A stretch of 13,481 bases of DNA from Alphaproteobacteria bacterium (GTDB lineage: Bacteria; Pseudomonadota; Alphaproteobacteria; Micropepsales; Micropepsaceae). Below the pieces are notes generated by a model. It did no database searches, was not told the DNA's origin, and saw only the letters and a program-made list of their open reading frames with translations. The DNA lies in NCBI GenBank assembly GCA_028869725.1, contig JAGWRJ010000653.1:1-13481 (forward strand), read 5' to 3'. Within the stretch, counting starts at the first letter, position 1. The number at the start of each line of letters is the position of its first letter. The position numbers were made by a program, and so were the translations under genes. Below, one piece after another: positions 8,338 to 13,481 of this stretch.

Positions 8338-8697
8338 ATGATGGACCAGCCTTCGATCGTGGAACTGGTAGAGGCGGTGCGCAACTTCCTGGAGCAGCGC
8401 GCCCTGCCCGAACTGAAGGGGCACACCCGCTTTCATGCGCGCGTGGCCGCCAATGCGCTTGGTATCGTGGCGCGCGAACTGACGAAAGGTCCGGTGGCAG
8501 CGACGCGCGAACATGAGCGGCTCGCCGTTCTGACCGGACGCGACGGCACGCTCGACGAACTCAACCGCCTGCTGTGCACGATGATCCGCGACGGGCGCAT
8601 TGCGCTCGACGATGCCCACCTTCTGGAGCACCTCGAGCACTCGGCCCACGACAAGATCGCCATCGACCAGCCGGGCTATGCGGGGCTCGCAGACTAG
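8338..8697 (+). CDS. DUF6285-type small protein, LvaB-like partner of the upstream kinase
   Basis: The 119-residue, mostly helical, charged protein lacks signal peptide or membrane segments. Recognisable family features are the N-terminal helix (LVEAVRNFLEQRALPEL), FHARVAANALGIVARELT, and the C-terminal KIAIDQPGY. Such proteins are regularly encoded directly after an APH-fold kinase. In Pseudomonas putida the equivalent, LvaB, is needed together with LvaA for 4-hydroxyvaleryl-CoA phosphorylation. The gene starts 2 nt after the kinase stop; GGAGA at 8324-8328 inside the kinase gene gives a 9-nt spacing to the ATG at 8338, which decides this start over the GTG at 8332 (3-nt spacing) or the longer frame opening at 8203. 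No enzymatic motif is visible. It may be a subunit or activator of the kinase. Confidence 0.8.
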   Translation: MMDQPSIVELVEAVRNFLEQRALPELKGHTRFHARVAANALGIVARELTKGPVAATREHERLAVLTGRDGTLDELNRLLCTMIRDGRIALDDAHLLEHLEHSAHDKIAIDQPGYAGLAD

Positions 8698-8715
8698 ACC
8701 TTGCCGTCGCACTGA

Positions 8716-8743
8716 TTGCCTTTGTGGCGGGCTCCTTGCTAGG
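8716..8743 (+). promoter_or_regulatory. weak promoter candidate for the alcohol dehydrogenase gene
   Basis: TTGCCT (8716-8721) and GCTAGG (8738-8743) are 16 nt apart in the 76-nt gap before the dehydrogenase gene. The -35 half is fair and the -10 half poor, so this is only a suggestion that frmA has its own promoter besides read-through from recG. Confidence 0.2.
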
Positions 8744-8762
8744 TGAGGGGGTCTCTCACACC

Positions 8763-8767
8763 GGAGG
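8763..8767 (+). promoter_or_regulatory. strong Shine-Dalgarno of frmA
   Basis: GGAGG lies 6 nt before the ATG at 8774 and fixes that start. It is the best ribosome binding site on the plus strand of the window and suggests high translation compared with the upstream recG-kinase genes. Confidence 0.75.
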
Positions 8768-8773
8768 TCCCCC

Positions 8774-9883
8774 ATGAAAACCCGCGCCGCCATTGCCTTC
8801 GAAGCCGGCACGCCCCTTCAGATCGAGATGGTCGATCTCGAGGGCCCGAAGGAAGGTGAAGTGCTGGTCGAGATCAAGGCGACCGGCATCTGCCACACCG
8901 ATGAGTTCACGCGCAGTGGCGGGGATCCTGAGGGCGCCTTCCCGGTCATTCTGGGCCATGAGGGTGCAGGCATCGTGCGCGAGGTGGGCCCGGGCGTCAG
9001 AGACCTCAAACCCGGCGATCATGTCATTCCGCTCTACACGCCCGAGTGCCGCGAATGCAAAAGCTGCACCAGCCACAAGACCAATCTGTGCACGGCCATT
9101 CGTGCGACGCAGGGCAAAGGTCTGATGCCCGACGGCACCTCACGCTTTTCGTTCAAGGGCCAGCCCATCCTCCACTACATGGGCTGCTCGACATTCTCGA
9201 ACTACACGGTGATGCCGCAGATCGCGCTGGCGAAGATCCGCAGCGATGCGCCGTTCGACAAGGTCTGCTACATCGGCTGCGGCGTGACGACCGGCATCGG
9301 CGCGGTGCTCTTCACCGCGAAGGTCGAGGCTGGCGCCAATGTCGTGGTCTTTGGTCTGGGCGGCATCGGCCTTAACGTCATTCAGGGCGCAAAGATGGTC
9401 GGTGCCGACAAGATCATCGGCGTCGACATCAACCCGGCACGCGAAACCATGGCGCGCAGCTTCGGGATGACGCATTTCGTCAATCCCAAAACCATCAAGG
9501 GCGATGTGGTCGGCCACCTCATCGAACTCACCGATGGCGGCGCCGATTATTCGTTTGAATGCATCGGTAACGTTACGACCATGCGCCAGGCACTCGAATG
9601 CTGTCATCGCGGCTGGGGCCAGAGCATCATTATCGGCGTGGCGGGCGCCGGTCAGGAAATCTCGACCCGTCCCTTCCAGCTTGTCACCGGACGGGTATGG
9701 AAGGGCTCGGCCTTTGGTGGAGCACGTGGACGCACGGATGTGCCGCGCATCGTCGACTGGTACATGAACGGCAGGATTACAATTGATCCATTGATCACCC
9801 ACACCATGCCGCTCGAAGACATCAACCGCGCCTTCGATCTGATGCATAAGGGTGAAAGTATTCGCAGCGTTGTAATCTATTAG
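8774..9883 (+). CDS. frmA: Class III alcohol dehydrogenase / S-(hydroxymethyl)glutathione dehydrogenase
   Basis: The 369-residue medium-chain zinc dehydrogenase matches class III ADH along its whole length. This enzyme oxidises S-hydroxymethylglutathione, formed from formaldehyde and glutathione, to S-formylglutathione with NAD+, and also acts as S-nitrosoglutathione reductase. Catalytic zinc ligands are C40, H62 and C169, with E63 adjacent. The structural zinc is held by C92, C95, C98 and C106. Residues that set class III specificity are present: D51 in SGGDPEG and R110 in AIRATQGKGLMPDGT. The Rossmann motif GLGGIG is at 194-199 and the NAD-selecting acidic residue is D218 (GVDIN). No S-formylglutathione hydrolase gene (frmB/fghA) or FrmR-type repressor is present in this window. 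It follows the LvaB-like gene by 76 nt on the same strand. Confidence 0.95.
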   Translation: MKTRAAIAFEAGTPLQIEMVDLEGPKEGEVLVEIKATGICHTDEFTRSGGDPEGAFPVILGHEGAGIVREVGPGVRDLKPGDHVIPLYTPECRECKSCTSHKTNLCTAIRATQGKGLMPDGTSRFSFKGQPILHYMGCSTFSNYTVMPQIALAKIRSDAPFDKVCYIGCGVTTGIGAVLFTAKVEAGANVVVFGLGGIGLNVIQGAKMVGADKIIGVDINPARETMARSFGMTHFVNPKTIKGDVVGHLIELTDGGADYSFECIGNVTTMRQALECCHRGWGQSIIIGVAGAGQEISTRPFQLVTGRVWKGSAFGGARGRTDVPRIVDWYMNGRITIDPLITHTMPLEDINRAFDLMHKGESIRSVVIY

Positions 9884-9897
9884 ACAGGATCAACGCC

Positions 9898-10047
9898 TTG
9901 AGCCTGGGGCGCAGGGTCGCAGCAGGTGCATGCGTGCTGAACACCTGCAGCGCCTGTGGCATGGTTGGCGCAGTCTGCATCGATTGTGAGCACAGAGCGC
10001 CGTGCGACGGGACACCCGGGGAACCGCACGGCCTGCCAGTCGGTTAG
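9898..10047 (+). CDS. possible 49-residue Cys-rich protein with a CxxC-x6-CxxC motif
   Basis: A short frame from TTG at 9898 to TAG at 10045-10047 encodes CSACGMVGAVCIDC, two CxxC pairs six residues apart, followed by EHRAPC. This looks like a compact zinc-ribbon or metal-binding knuckle. AGGA at 9886-9889 sits 8 nt before the TTG; a GTG at 9934 is an alternative start. It begins 14 nt after the frmA stop. No family is recognised, the start codon is weak, and the opposite strand is also Cys-rich, so this may be a chance ORF. Confidence 0.25.
   Translation: MSLGRRVAAGACVLNTCSACGMVGAVCIDCEHRAPCDGTPGEPHGLPVG
9922..9948. repeat. 7-bp inverted repeat after frmA
   Basis: GCAGGTG (9922-9928) and CACCTGC (9942-9948) pair perfectly across a 13-nt loop, 38 nt past the frmA stop. 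No T-run follows, so it is a weak candidate transcript-end or mRNA-stability hairpin. It overlaps the possible Cys-rich ORF. Confidence 0.25.
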
Positions 10048-10076
10048 ACACCCGTAGCCGGAAAGAGCAAAGCGCG

Positions 10077-10391
10077 ATGTCCTCGTCCTCTTACCTGACC
10101 CTGGCCGACAGGTGTGCCCTGTCAACTGCAGGCTTTCTCGGCTTCTGTGTTGCAGCCCTGGACGTGATCGCCCTCATCGGCGTGCGCACCATCTTTTACG
10201 GACGCTTTGATCTCATGCTGGCGGAGTGGTCGCTCGGCACCGTCGCCGCCGGCATGCTCACGGTGTGGATCCTGGTCAGTCTGCTCTCGGGGATCGGCCG
10301 GATGCTGCGGCGCATGTCTGGTGCCAAGGAACCCCCGCCGCCGCACAGGCTCAGGCCTGCACTGCGTCGCACCGAACCCACGTTTCGCTAG
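10077..10391 (+). CDS. Small two-helix membrane protein of unknown function
   Basis: From the ATG at 10077 the frame encodes 104 residues. Two hydrophobic segments, about residues 14-36 (LSTAGFLGFCVAALDVIALIG) and 52-74 (LGTVAAGMLTVWILVSLLSG), are joined by a short polar turn. The basic C-terminal tail (RMLRRM, then RLRPALRR) suggests a cytoplasmic C-terminus, hence a hairpin topology in the inner membrane. The frame extends upstream to an ATG at 10002, but the extra 25 residues are Arg-rich and unlike a protein start; the 10077 start has a modest GAAAGAG at 10061-10067. No family is recognised. It lies between frmA and the convergent thiolase gene and ends 9 nt before a strong inverted repeat. 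Confidence 0.6.
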   Translation: MSSSSYLTLADRCALSTAGFLGFCVAALDVIALIGVRTIFYGRFDLMLAEWSLGTVAAGMLTVWILVSLLSGIGRMLRRMSGAKEPPPPHRLRPALRRTEPTFR

Positions 10392-10400
10392 CAGAGGCAG

Positions 10401-10425
10401 ACGCGGCCGGCCAGGCCGGCCGCGT
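10401..10425. terminator. perfect inverted repeat between convergent genes, likely shared terminator
   Basis: ACGCGGCCGGCC (10401-10412) and GGCCGGCCGCGT (10414-10425) are perfect 12-base arms around a single A. As RNA it would fold into a very stable GC hairpin in either orientation. It starts 9 nt after the stop of the small membrane-protein gene and lies 8 nt from the thiolase stop, so it could end both transcripts. No U-tract follows on either strand, so it is not a textbook intrinsic terminator. Confidence 0.6.
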
Positions 10426-10433
10426 GCGTGCCA

Positions 10434-11636
10434 TCAGGCGCCGAGGGCACCGATGATCGCCACCGAGCACACATTCATCATGGGCGCGCCGCCCAGATTG
10501 TGCGTAAGCCCGATCTTCGGATCCTTGAGCTGGCGCTCTCCGGCGCGGCCCAGAAGCTGCAGATACATTTCGTAGAGCATGCGCAGGCCCGAGGCACCGA
10601 TCGGATGGCCAAAGCATTTAAGGCCGCCGTCGATCTGGCAGGGGACGCCGCCATTGGCGTCATAAAAGCCGTCCATGACGTCTTTCCAGGCTTCACCTTC
10701 CTTGGAGATGAAGAGATCTTCCATGGTGACAAGTTCGGTAATGGAGAAGCAGTCATGCACCTCCATCATCGATACTTCCTCGCGCGGCTTCTTGATGCCG
10801 GCTTCATCATAGGCGCGCTTGGCTGCGATGCGTGCCGTGTGGAAGTAGCTGCCATCCCAGGAATTATGCTGGCTCTCAAGACCGTTGGAGAGGGCCAGCT
10901 GCAGCGCTTTGACGGTGATGAGGTTCTTCTTGCCGAGCGATCTGGCGATCTCCGGCGTGGTGACGATGGCGCAGGCAGCACCGTCCGATACGCCGCAGCA
11001 ATCGAACAGGCCGAGCGGCTCGGCGATCATCGGGGCATTGAGGCACATCTCTTCGCTGATTGCCTTGCGCAGATGCGCCTTGGGATTCTTGGTGCCATTG
11101 GCATGGCTCTTGACCGAGACATGGGCGATCGCACGCTTGAGGTCATCCTTGGAGACGCCATGCTTGGCCCGATAGGCCGACGCCAGCTGGGCAAAATTGC
11201 CCGGTGCCGACCCGTTGGCATTCCACAGCGGATTGAGGGTGCCCTGCTCGCGCTGTGGCAGGCCGCCATAGCCGGTGTCCTTGAGCTTCTCGACGCCAAG
11301 GGCGAGGGCGATATCGCAGGCCCCGGCCGCGACCGCATAGACCGCGCCACGGAAGGCTTCGGAGCCACTGGCACAGAAGTTCTCGACATGGGTGACCGGA
11401 ATATTGGGCAGACGCAGCGCGACCGAGAGCGGCGTGCCGCCTTTGCCGACATTGACTTCATCCATTGCGGTGGAAAACCACGCCGCCTGGATCTGGCTGG
11501 TCTCGACGCCGGCATCCTGCAGCGCTTCCAGATAGGCTTCGACCATCAGCTCTTCGGCGCCGACGTCCCAGCGCTCGCCGAATTTCGAGCATCCCATGCC
11601 GATGATGGCGACCTTGTCCTTGATTCCCGATGCCAT
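10434..11636 (-). CDS. SCP2-type thiolase (acetyl-CoA acyltransferase family)
   Basis: The 400-residue protein is a thiolase-fold enzyme of the SCP2-thiolase-like group. The acyl-accepting cysteine is C88 in ENFCASGSEAF. The HDCF box (H294-D-C296-F) replaces the NEAF box of classical thiolases, and H344 lies in the GHP motif (CFGHPIGASG). In characterised SCP2-type thiolases the HDCF cysteine does the job of the C-terminal CxG cysteine, and here the C-terminus reads HNLGGAPMMNVC with no CxGGGxG motif. The enzyme should cleave or form 3-ketoacyl-CoA; its acyl chain is not predictable. The ATG at 11636 has GGAGG 7 nt upstream (11644-11648). The amidohydrolase gene precedes it on the same strand by 80 nt, so they probably form an operon. 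No DUF35 zinc-ribbon partner, often found beside such thiolases, is in the window. Confidence 0.92.
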   Translation of the reverse strand: MASGIKDKVAIIGMGCSKFGERWDVGAEELMVEAYLEALQDAGVETSQIQAAWFSTAMDEVNVGKGGTPLSVALRLPNIPVTHVENFCASGSEAFRGAVYAVAAGACDIALALGVEKLKDTGYGGLPQREQGTLNPLWNANGSAPGNFAQLASAYRAKHGVSKDDLKRAIAHVSVKSHANGTKNPKAHLRKAISEEMCLNAPMIAEPLGLFDCCGVSDGAACAIVTTPEIARSLGKKNLITVKALQLALSNGLESQHNSWDGSYFHTARIAAKRAYDEAGIKKPREEVSMMEVHDCFSITELVTMEDLFISKEGEAWKDVMDGFYDANGGVPCQIDGGLKCFGHPIGASGLRMLYEMYLQLLGRAGERQLKDPKIGLTHNLGGAPMMNVCSVAIIGALGA

Positions 11637-11716
11637 GAGCGTTCCTCCGCCAGTTCCTGAAATAGCGCAGGCGGCATTGTGGGCTCAGGCGGGCGCCCTT
11701 TCAAGCGGCCGTGGCG

Positions 11717-12904
11717 TCAGGCTGTGCGGTGATGTTTCGGTCGGCGCAGATCGCTGGCGAGGCCCTGGCCCATCAGGTCAATGAAATTGTCGCAGTAGAA
11801 CGCGTCGAGCCAAGCATCCGGGCAGCCCTGCAGGCTTTCCCCAAAGCGCTTGAGGGGATTGCGGCCACCTTCCACATGCGGATAGTCCGAGGAAAAAAGG
11901 CAGATCTCCGGCGCCGAATTGGCGATGATCCAGCCGGCGTCCTCGTGGGGGTACGGGGTGACGCGGACCTGACGGCGCACGAATTCGGACGGCATCAGCG
12001 ACAGCTTCTGCAGCCGGTCCTCTCCCTTGCGGAAGGCATTTACCCCGGCATCCATGAAGCGCATCCAGCTGGGAAGCCACGACGCGCCCAGTTCAATCAC
12101 CCCGAATTTGAGTTCAGGGAAGCGGTCGAGCACGCCGTCGAAAATCATCGCGGCGAGCGAGAGCATGACCGAATGCGGGATCATCATGTAGCTGACCGAG
12201 GTGAAGTTCTCCTCGCCGCCATGAAAATCCTTCACCTTCGGCAGTCCGTTGCTGAAGTAGTCCGGATTGATTTTTTCCTCGCCGCCCACATGAAAGAGGA
12301 TTGGCACACCCGCGTCCTGGGCCAGCGTCCACAGCGGATCAAAATCGATGTGGCTCGGTGAGTGGCCGGGCGGACAGCGCGAAGGGATAGTCAGTCCCTT
12401 GCAGCCTCGCGCGAGGGCTTCGAAGGCACAGGCAAGGCTGCGTCGCGGATCCACGAGCGGAATATAGGCGGTGGGCAGAAAGCGCCGGTCAACGCCGCAG
12501 AAATCGGCCATCATGCGGTTATGGGCAGAGGCGGTGGCGTAGGCGAGATCGACATTGGTGCGATCAAGATCGAAATTTCCCAGGCTCCAGGTGGTGAACA
12601 CCAGCTGGCTGGCAAAACCCAGGGCATCCAGCGCGCGCGGGCGATCCTCCGCAATGAAGGCGCCAAGCGCCTCATAGTTCTTGCGCGTCAGAATGTTGGT
12701 CATTGCGCCGGCACGGAATTTGGGGTCGTCGTGCTGCGTACGTGCCTGGCGAACCCAGGTGCCGTTGCGCGGCCATGCCTTCAGCTTGGGCAGCGCGTCA
12801 TAGTCCGCACGAAATTTCGGATCGAGATAGTCATCCAGACAATCTGCCAGCTCCATGAGATGGGAATCGGCATCATGCACGATGCGCCCTTCGACATAGG
12901 CCAT
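11717..12904 (-). CDS. Amidohydrolase-2 family TIM-barrel metalloenzyme (decarboxylase/hydrolase-like)
   Basis: The 395-residue protein fits the Amidohydro_2 family, the ACMSD/gamma-resorcylate decarboxylase-like branch of the amidohydrolase superfamily. The first-strand metal motif reads DADSH (D13, H15), a variant of HxH. H205 lies in ILFHVGG at the strand-5 position, and D340 in FSSDYPHVEGG is the strand-8 aspartate. In place of a second histidine the strand-6 segment has E271 (ELGASWLPSW), common in the uncharacterised branch. Family members decarboxylate aromatic acids or hydrolyse ring compounds, usually with one Zn or Mn. The ATG at 12904 is fixed by AAGGAG 6 nt upstream (12911-12916). 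With the downstream thiolase it suggests a degradative pathway for an aromatic, alicyclic or lipid-derived substrate, but the sequence does not say which. Confidence 0.88.
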   Translation of the reverse strand: MAYVEGRIVHDADSHLMELADCLDDYLDPKFRADYDALPKLKAWPRNGTWVRQARTQHDDPKFRAGAMTNILTRKNYEALGAFIAEDRPRALDALGFASQLVFTTWSLGNFDLDRTNVDLAYATASAHNRMMADFCGVDRRFLPTAYIPLVDPRRSLACAFEALARGCKGLTIPSRCPPGHSPSHIDFDPLWTLAQDAGVPILFHVGGEEKINPDYFSNGLPKVKDFHGGEENFTSVSYMMIPHSVMLSLAAMIFDGVLDRFPELKFGVIELGASWLPSWMRFMDAGVNAFRKGEDRLQKLSLMPSEFVRRQVRVTPYPHEDAGWIIANSAPEICLFSSDYPHVEGGRNPLKRFGESLQGCPDAWLDAFYCDNFIDLMGQGLASDLRRPKHHRTA

Positions 12905-12926
12905 CGACTACTCCTTCCAAACCCGC

Positions 12927-12941
12927 CTTTGGTGATCAAAG
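12927..12941. repeat. short inverted repeat before the amidohydrolase gene
   Basis: CTTTG-GTGAT-CAAAG is a 5-bp inverted repeat 22 nt upstream of the amidohydrolase ATG. It could be part of an operator but is short enough to be chance. Confidence 0.2.
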
Positions 12942-12969
12942 TCTAACTGCTCTTGGGGCAGGAGCAAGC

Positions 12970-13030
12970 GTGCGCAGAACTTTAGTGATGCGGAACATTA
13001 TCCTATCTGCGCGCAGCCGGTGCGCAGACC
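12970..13030. promoter_or_regulatory. GCGCAGA repeat cluster, possible operator of the amidohydrolase-thiolase operon
   Basis: GCGCAGA occurs at 12972-12978 and 13022-13028, and in inverted form (TCTGCGC) at 13006-13012. The inverted and second direct copies form a perfect 7-bp inverted repeat with a 9-nt spacer. The two direct copies sit in GTGCGCAGA exactly 50 bp apart, near five helical turns. Between them the minus strand has GATAAT (13002-12997), a -10-like hexamer without a good -35. This pattern fits a repressor or activator region about 70-125 nt upstream of the amidohydrolase start. Confidence 0.35.
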
Positions 13031-13310
13031 ACACGATCACCCGGTTCCTGACACACCGCGTGCAAATAACTCGGCTTCAAGGTTGATCTTGCTGCGCTTT
13101 GTCAACGCGCATTTACGGCAACCGAAAAACAGCGGCGCCAGACAGATGCGCGCGGCAGAGGACTGCGCGTCGCTGCGGCACGCATCTCACATTGCAGCTG
13201 CTGTTCAATGCACGGATGCGCACAGCCGAATCGGAAAAGTGCCTGCGTTGGTGGAGGTATTGCCCGGCAAACTCCACGCGGCAGAACATTGCTTGTACAT
13301 GACAGTAATT

Positions 13311-13331
13311 TTACCTGCATGAGGCAGGTAA
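13311..13331. repeat. perfect 8-bp inverted repeat (operator- or hairpin-like)
   Basis: TTACCTGC (13311-13318) and GCAGGTAA (13324-13331) are perfect arms around ATGAG. The 21-bp symmetric element resembles operators of dimeric HTH regulators such as the TetR family, and its ACCTGC/GCAGGT core recalls lux-box halves, though the spacing is not the standard 18 or 20 bp. On the minus strand TAAAAT (13313-13308), a good -10 hexamer, overlaps the arm. It also lies 24 nt beyond the stop of a possible minus-strand gene end, so a hairpin role is possible. Confidence 0.4.
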
Positions 13332-13355
13332 CAGTCTGCGACTGGAGGGCCGCGT

Positions 13356-13481
13356 TCAGCACAGCTGGCTGCGAAACACTGCCATCTGGCTTGCGCCGCC
13401 GAGGCCTGGATGGCATCCCGCAATATCTTCGCAGGTCACACAATACTCGTTGCGTTCGGCAACGCCCTGCGACCAGCGCCG
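13356..13481 (-). CDS. possible C-terminal end of a minus-strand gene (runs in from right edge)
   Basis: On the minus strand one frame is open from the right edge to a TGA at 13358-13356, giving 41 residues including RNEYCVTCEDIAGCHPGLGG. About two thirds of its codons end in G or C, modest for this genome. No family is recognised and the piece is too short to judge; the opposite strand is also open (ATG at 13410 to the edge). Low confidence. Confidence 0.22.
   Translation of the reverse strand, partial: RRWSQGVAERNEYCVTCEDIAGCHPGLGGASQMAVFRSQLC

Larger units (their letters stand above)
12905..13355. other. non-coding region upstream of the amidohydrolase gene
   Basis: About 450 bp with no convincing gene. 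Frames here (for example 13020-13322 plus, 13102-13443 minus) give Cys/Arg-rich translations without family resemblance or good ribosome sites. No tRNA was recognised. The stretch holds the repeat clusters listed separately and looks less GC-rich in patches than the flanking genes. Confidence 0.5.

Noticed and set aside
10428..11660. 410-residue plus-strand open frame, longer than the thiolase on the other strand
   Set aside because: It is the antisense shadow of the thiolase, whose catalytic motifs and ribosome site are clear; the plus translation has no recognisable motifs.
13020..13443. Open frames of 90-113 residues in the right-hand region
   Set aside because: Cys/Arg-rich compositions on both strands, no ribosome sites and no recognised motifs.
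13410..13481. Possible gene start at an ATG at 13410 running off the right edge on the plus strand
   Set aside because: Only 24 codons are visible, with a GAGG 5 nt upstream but no recognisable sequence; it competes with an open minus-strand frame over the same bases.
1..13481. CRISPR array, tRNA/rRNA, insertion sequence, prophage or defence system
   Set aside because: No spaced direct-repeat array, no cloverleaf-like sequence with a T-loop, no transposase or integrase motifs, and no nuclease or toxin-antitoxin genes were found on reading both strands.

Overview
The window is a stretch of high-GC bacterial chromosome. Its proteins look alphaproteobacterial: Mfd, RecG and SdhE all have typical sequences, and recG divergent from sdhE-mfd is an arrangement I associate with alphaproteobacteria. 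Genus cannot be assigned. No rRNA, tRNA, CRISPR array, transposase, integrase or phage gene was seen. Gene calls rest on translated motifs and family recognition from memory; no database search was run.

Layout, left to right. (1) 1-932, minus strand: the N-terminal 310 residues of a multi-membrane-spanning GT39/PMT-type glycosyltransferase that runs off the left edge. (2) 1135-4907, minus strand: sdhE followed by mfd, overlapping by 34 nt, with a GTG start for mfd. (3) 4908-5228: a 320-bp divergent intergenic region with several inverted repeats. (4) 5229-9883, plus strand: recG, then a kinase-like phosphotransferase and a small DUF6285-type protein only 2 nt apart, then a class III (glutathione-dependent formaldehyde) alcohol dehydrogenase with its own strong Shine-Dalgarno. 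(5) 9884-10391: a possible 49-residue Cys-rich ORF and a small two-helix membrane protein. (6) 10401-10425: a perfect 12-bp-arm inverted repeat between convergent genes, likely a shared terminator. (7) 10434-12904, minus strand: an amidohydrolase-2 family gene followed by an SCP2-type thiolase. (8) 12905-13481: mostly non-coding, with repeated GCGCAGA motifs, an 8-bp perfect hairpin and possibly the C-terminus of another minus-strand gene at the right edge.

How the genes may work together. Mfd (transcription-coupled repair) and RecG (fork and recombination remodelling) are genome-maintenance helicases sharing a divergent control region with the SDH flavinylation factor SdhE. The phosphotransferase/DUF6285 pair has the gene order and size of LvaA/LvaB, the 4-hydroxyacyl-CoA kinase pair of bacterial levulinate catabolism. 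The acyl-CoA dehydrogenase and CoA ligase that normally accompany it are not in this window. The thiolase/amidohydrolase pair suggests acyl-CoA or ring-fission catabolism of an unidentified substrate, and FrmA handles formaldehyde. No defence or mobile system is visible. The most noteworthy item is the LvaAB-like pair placed behind recG without its partner enzymes.
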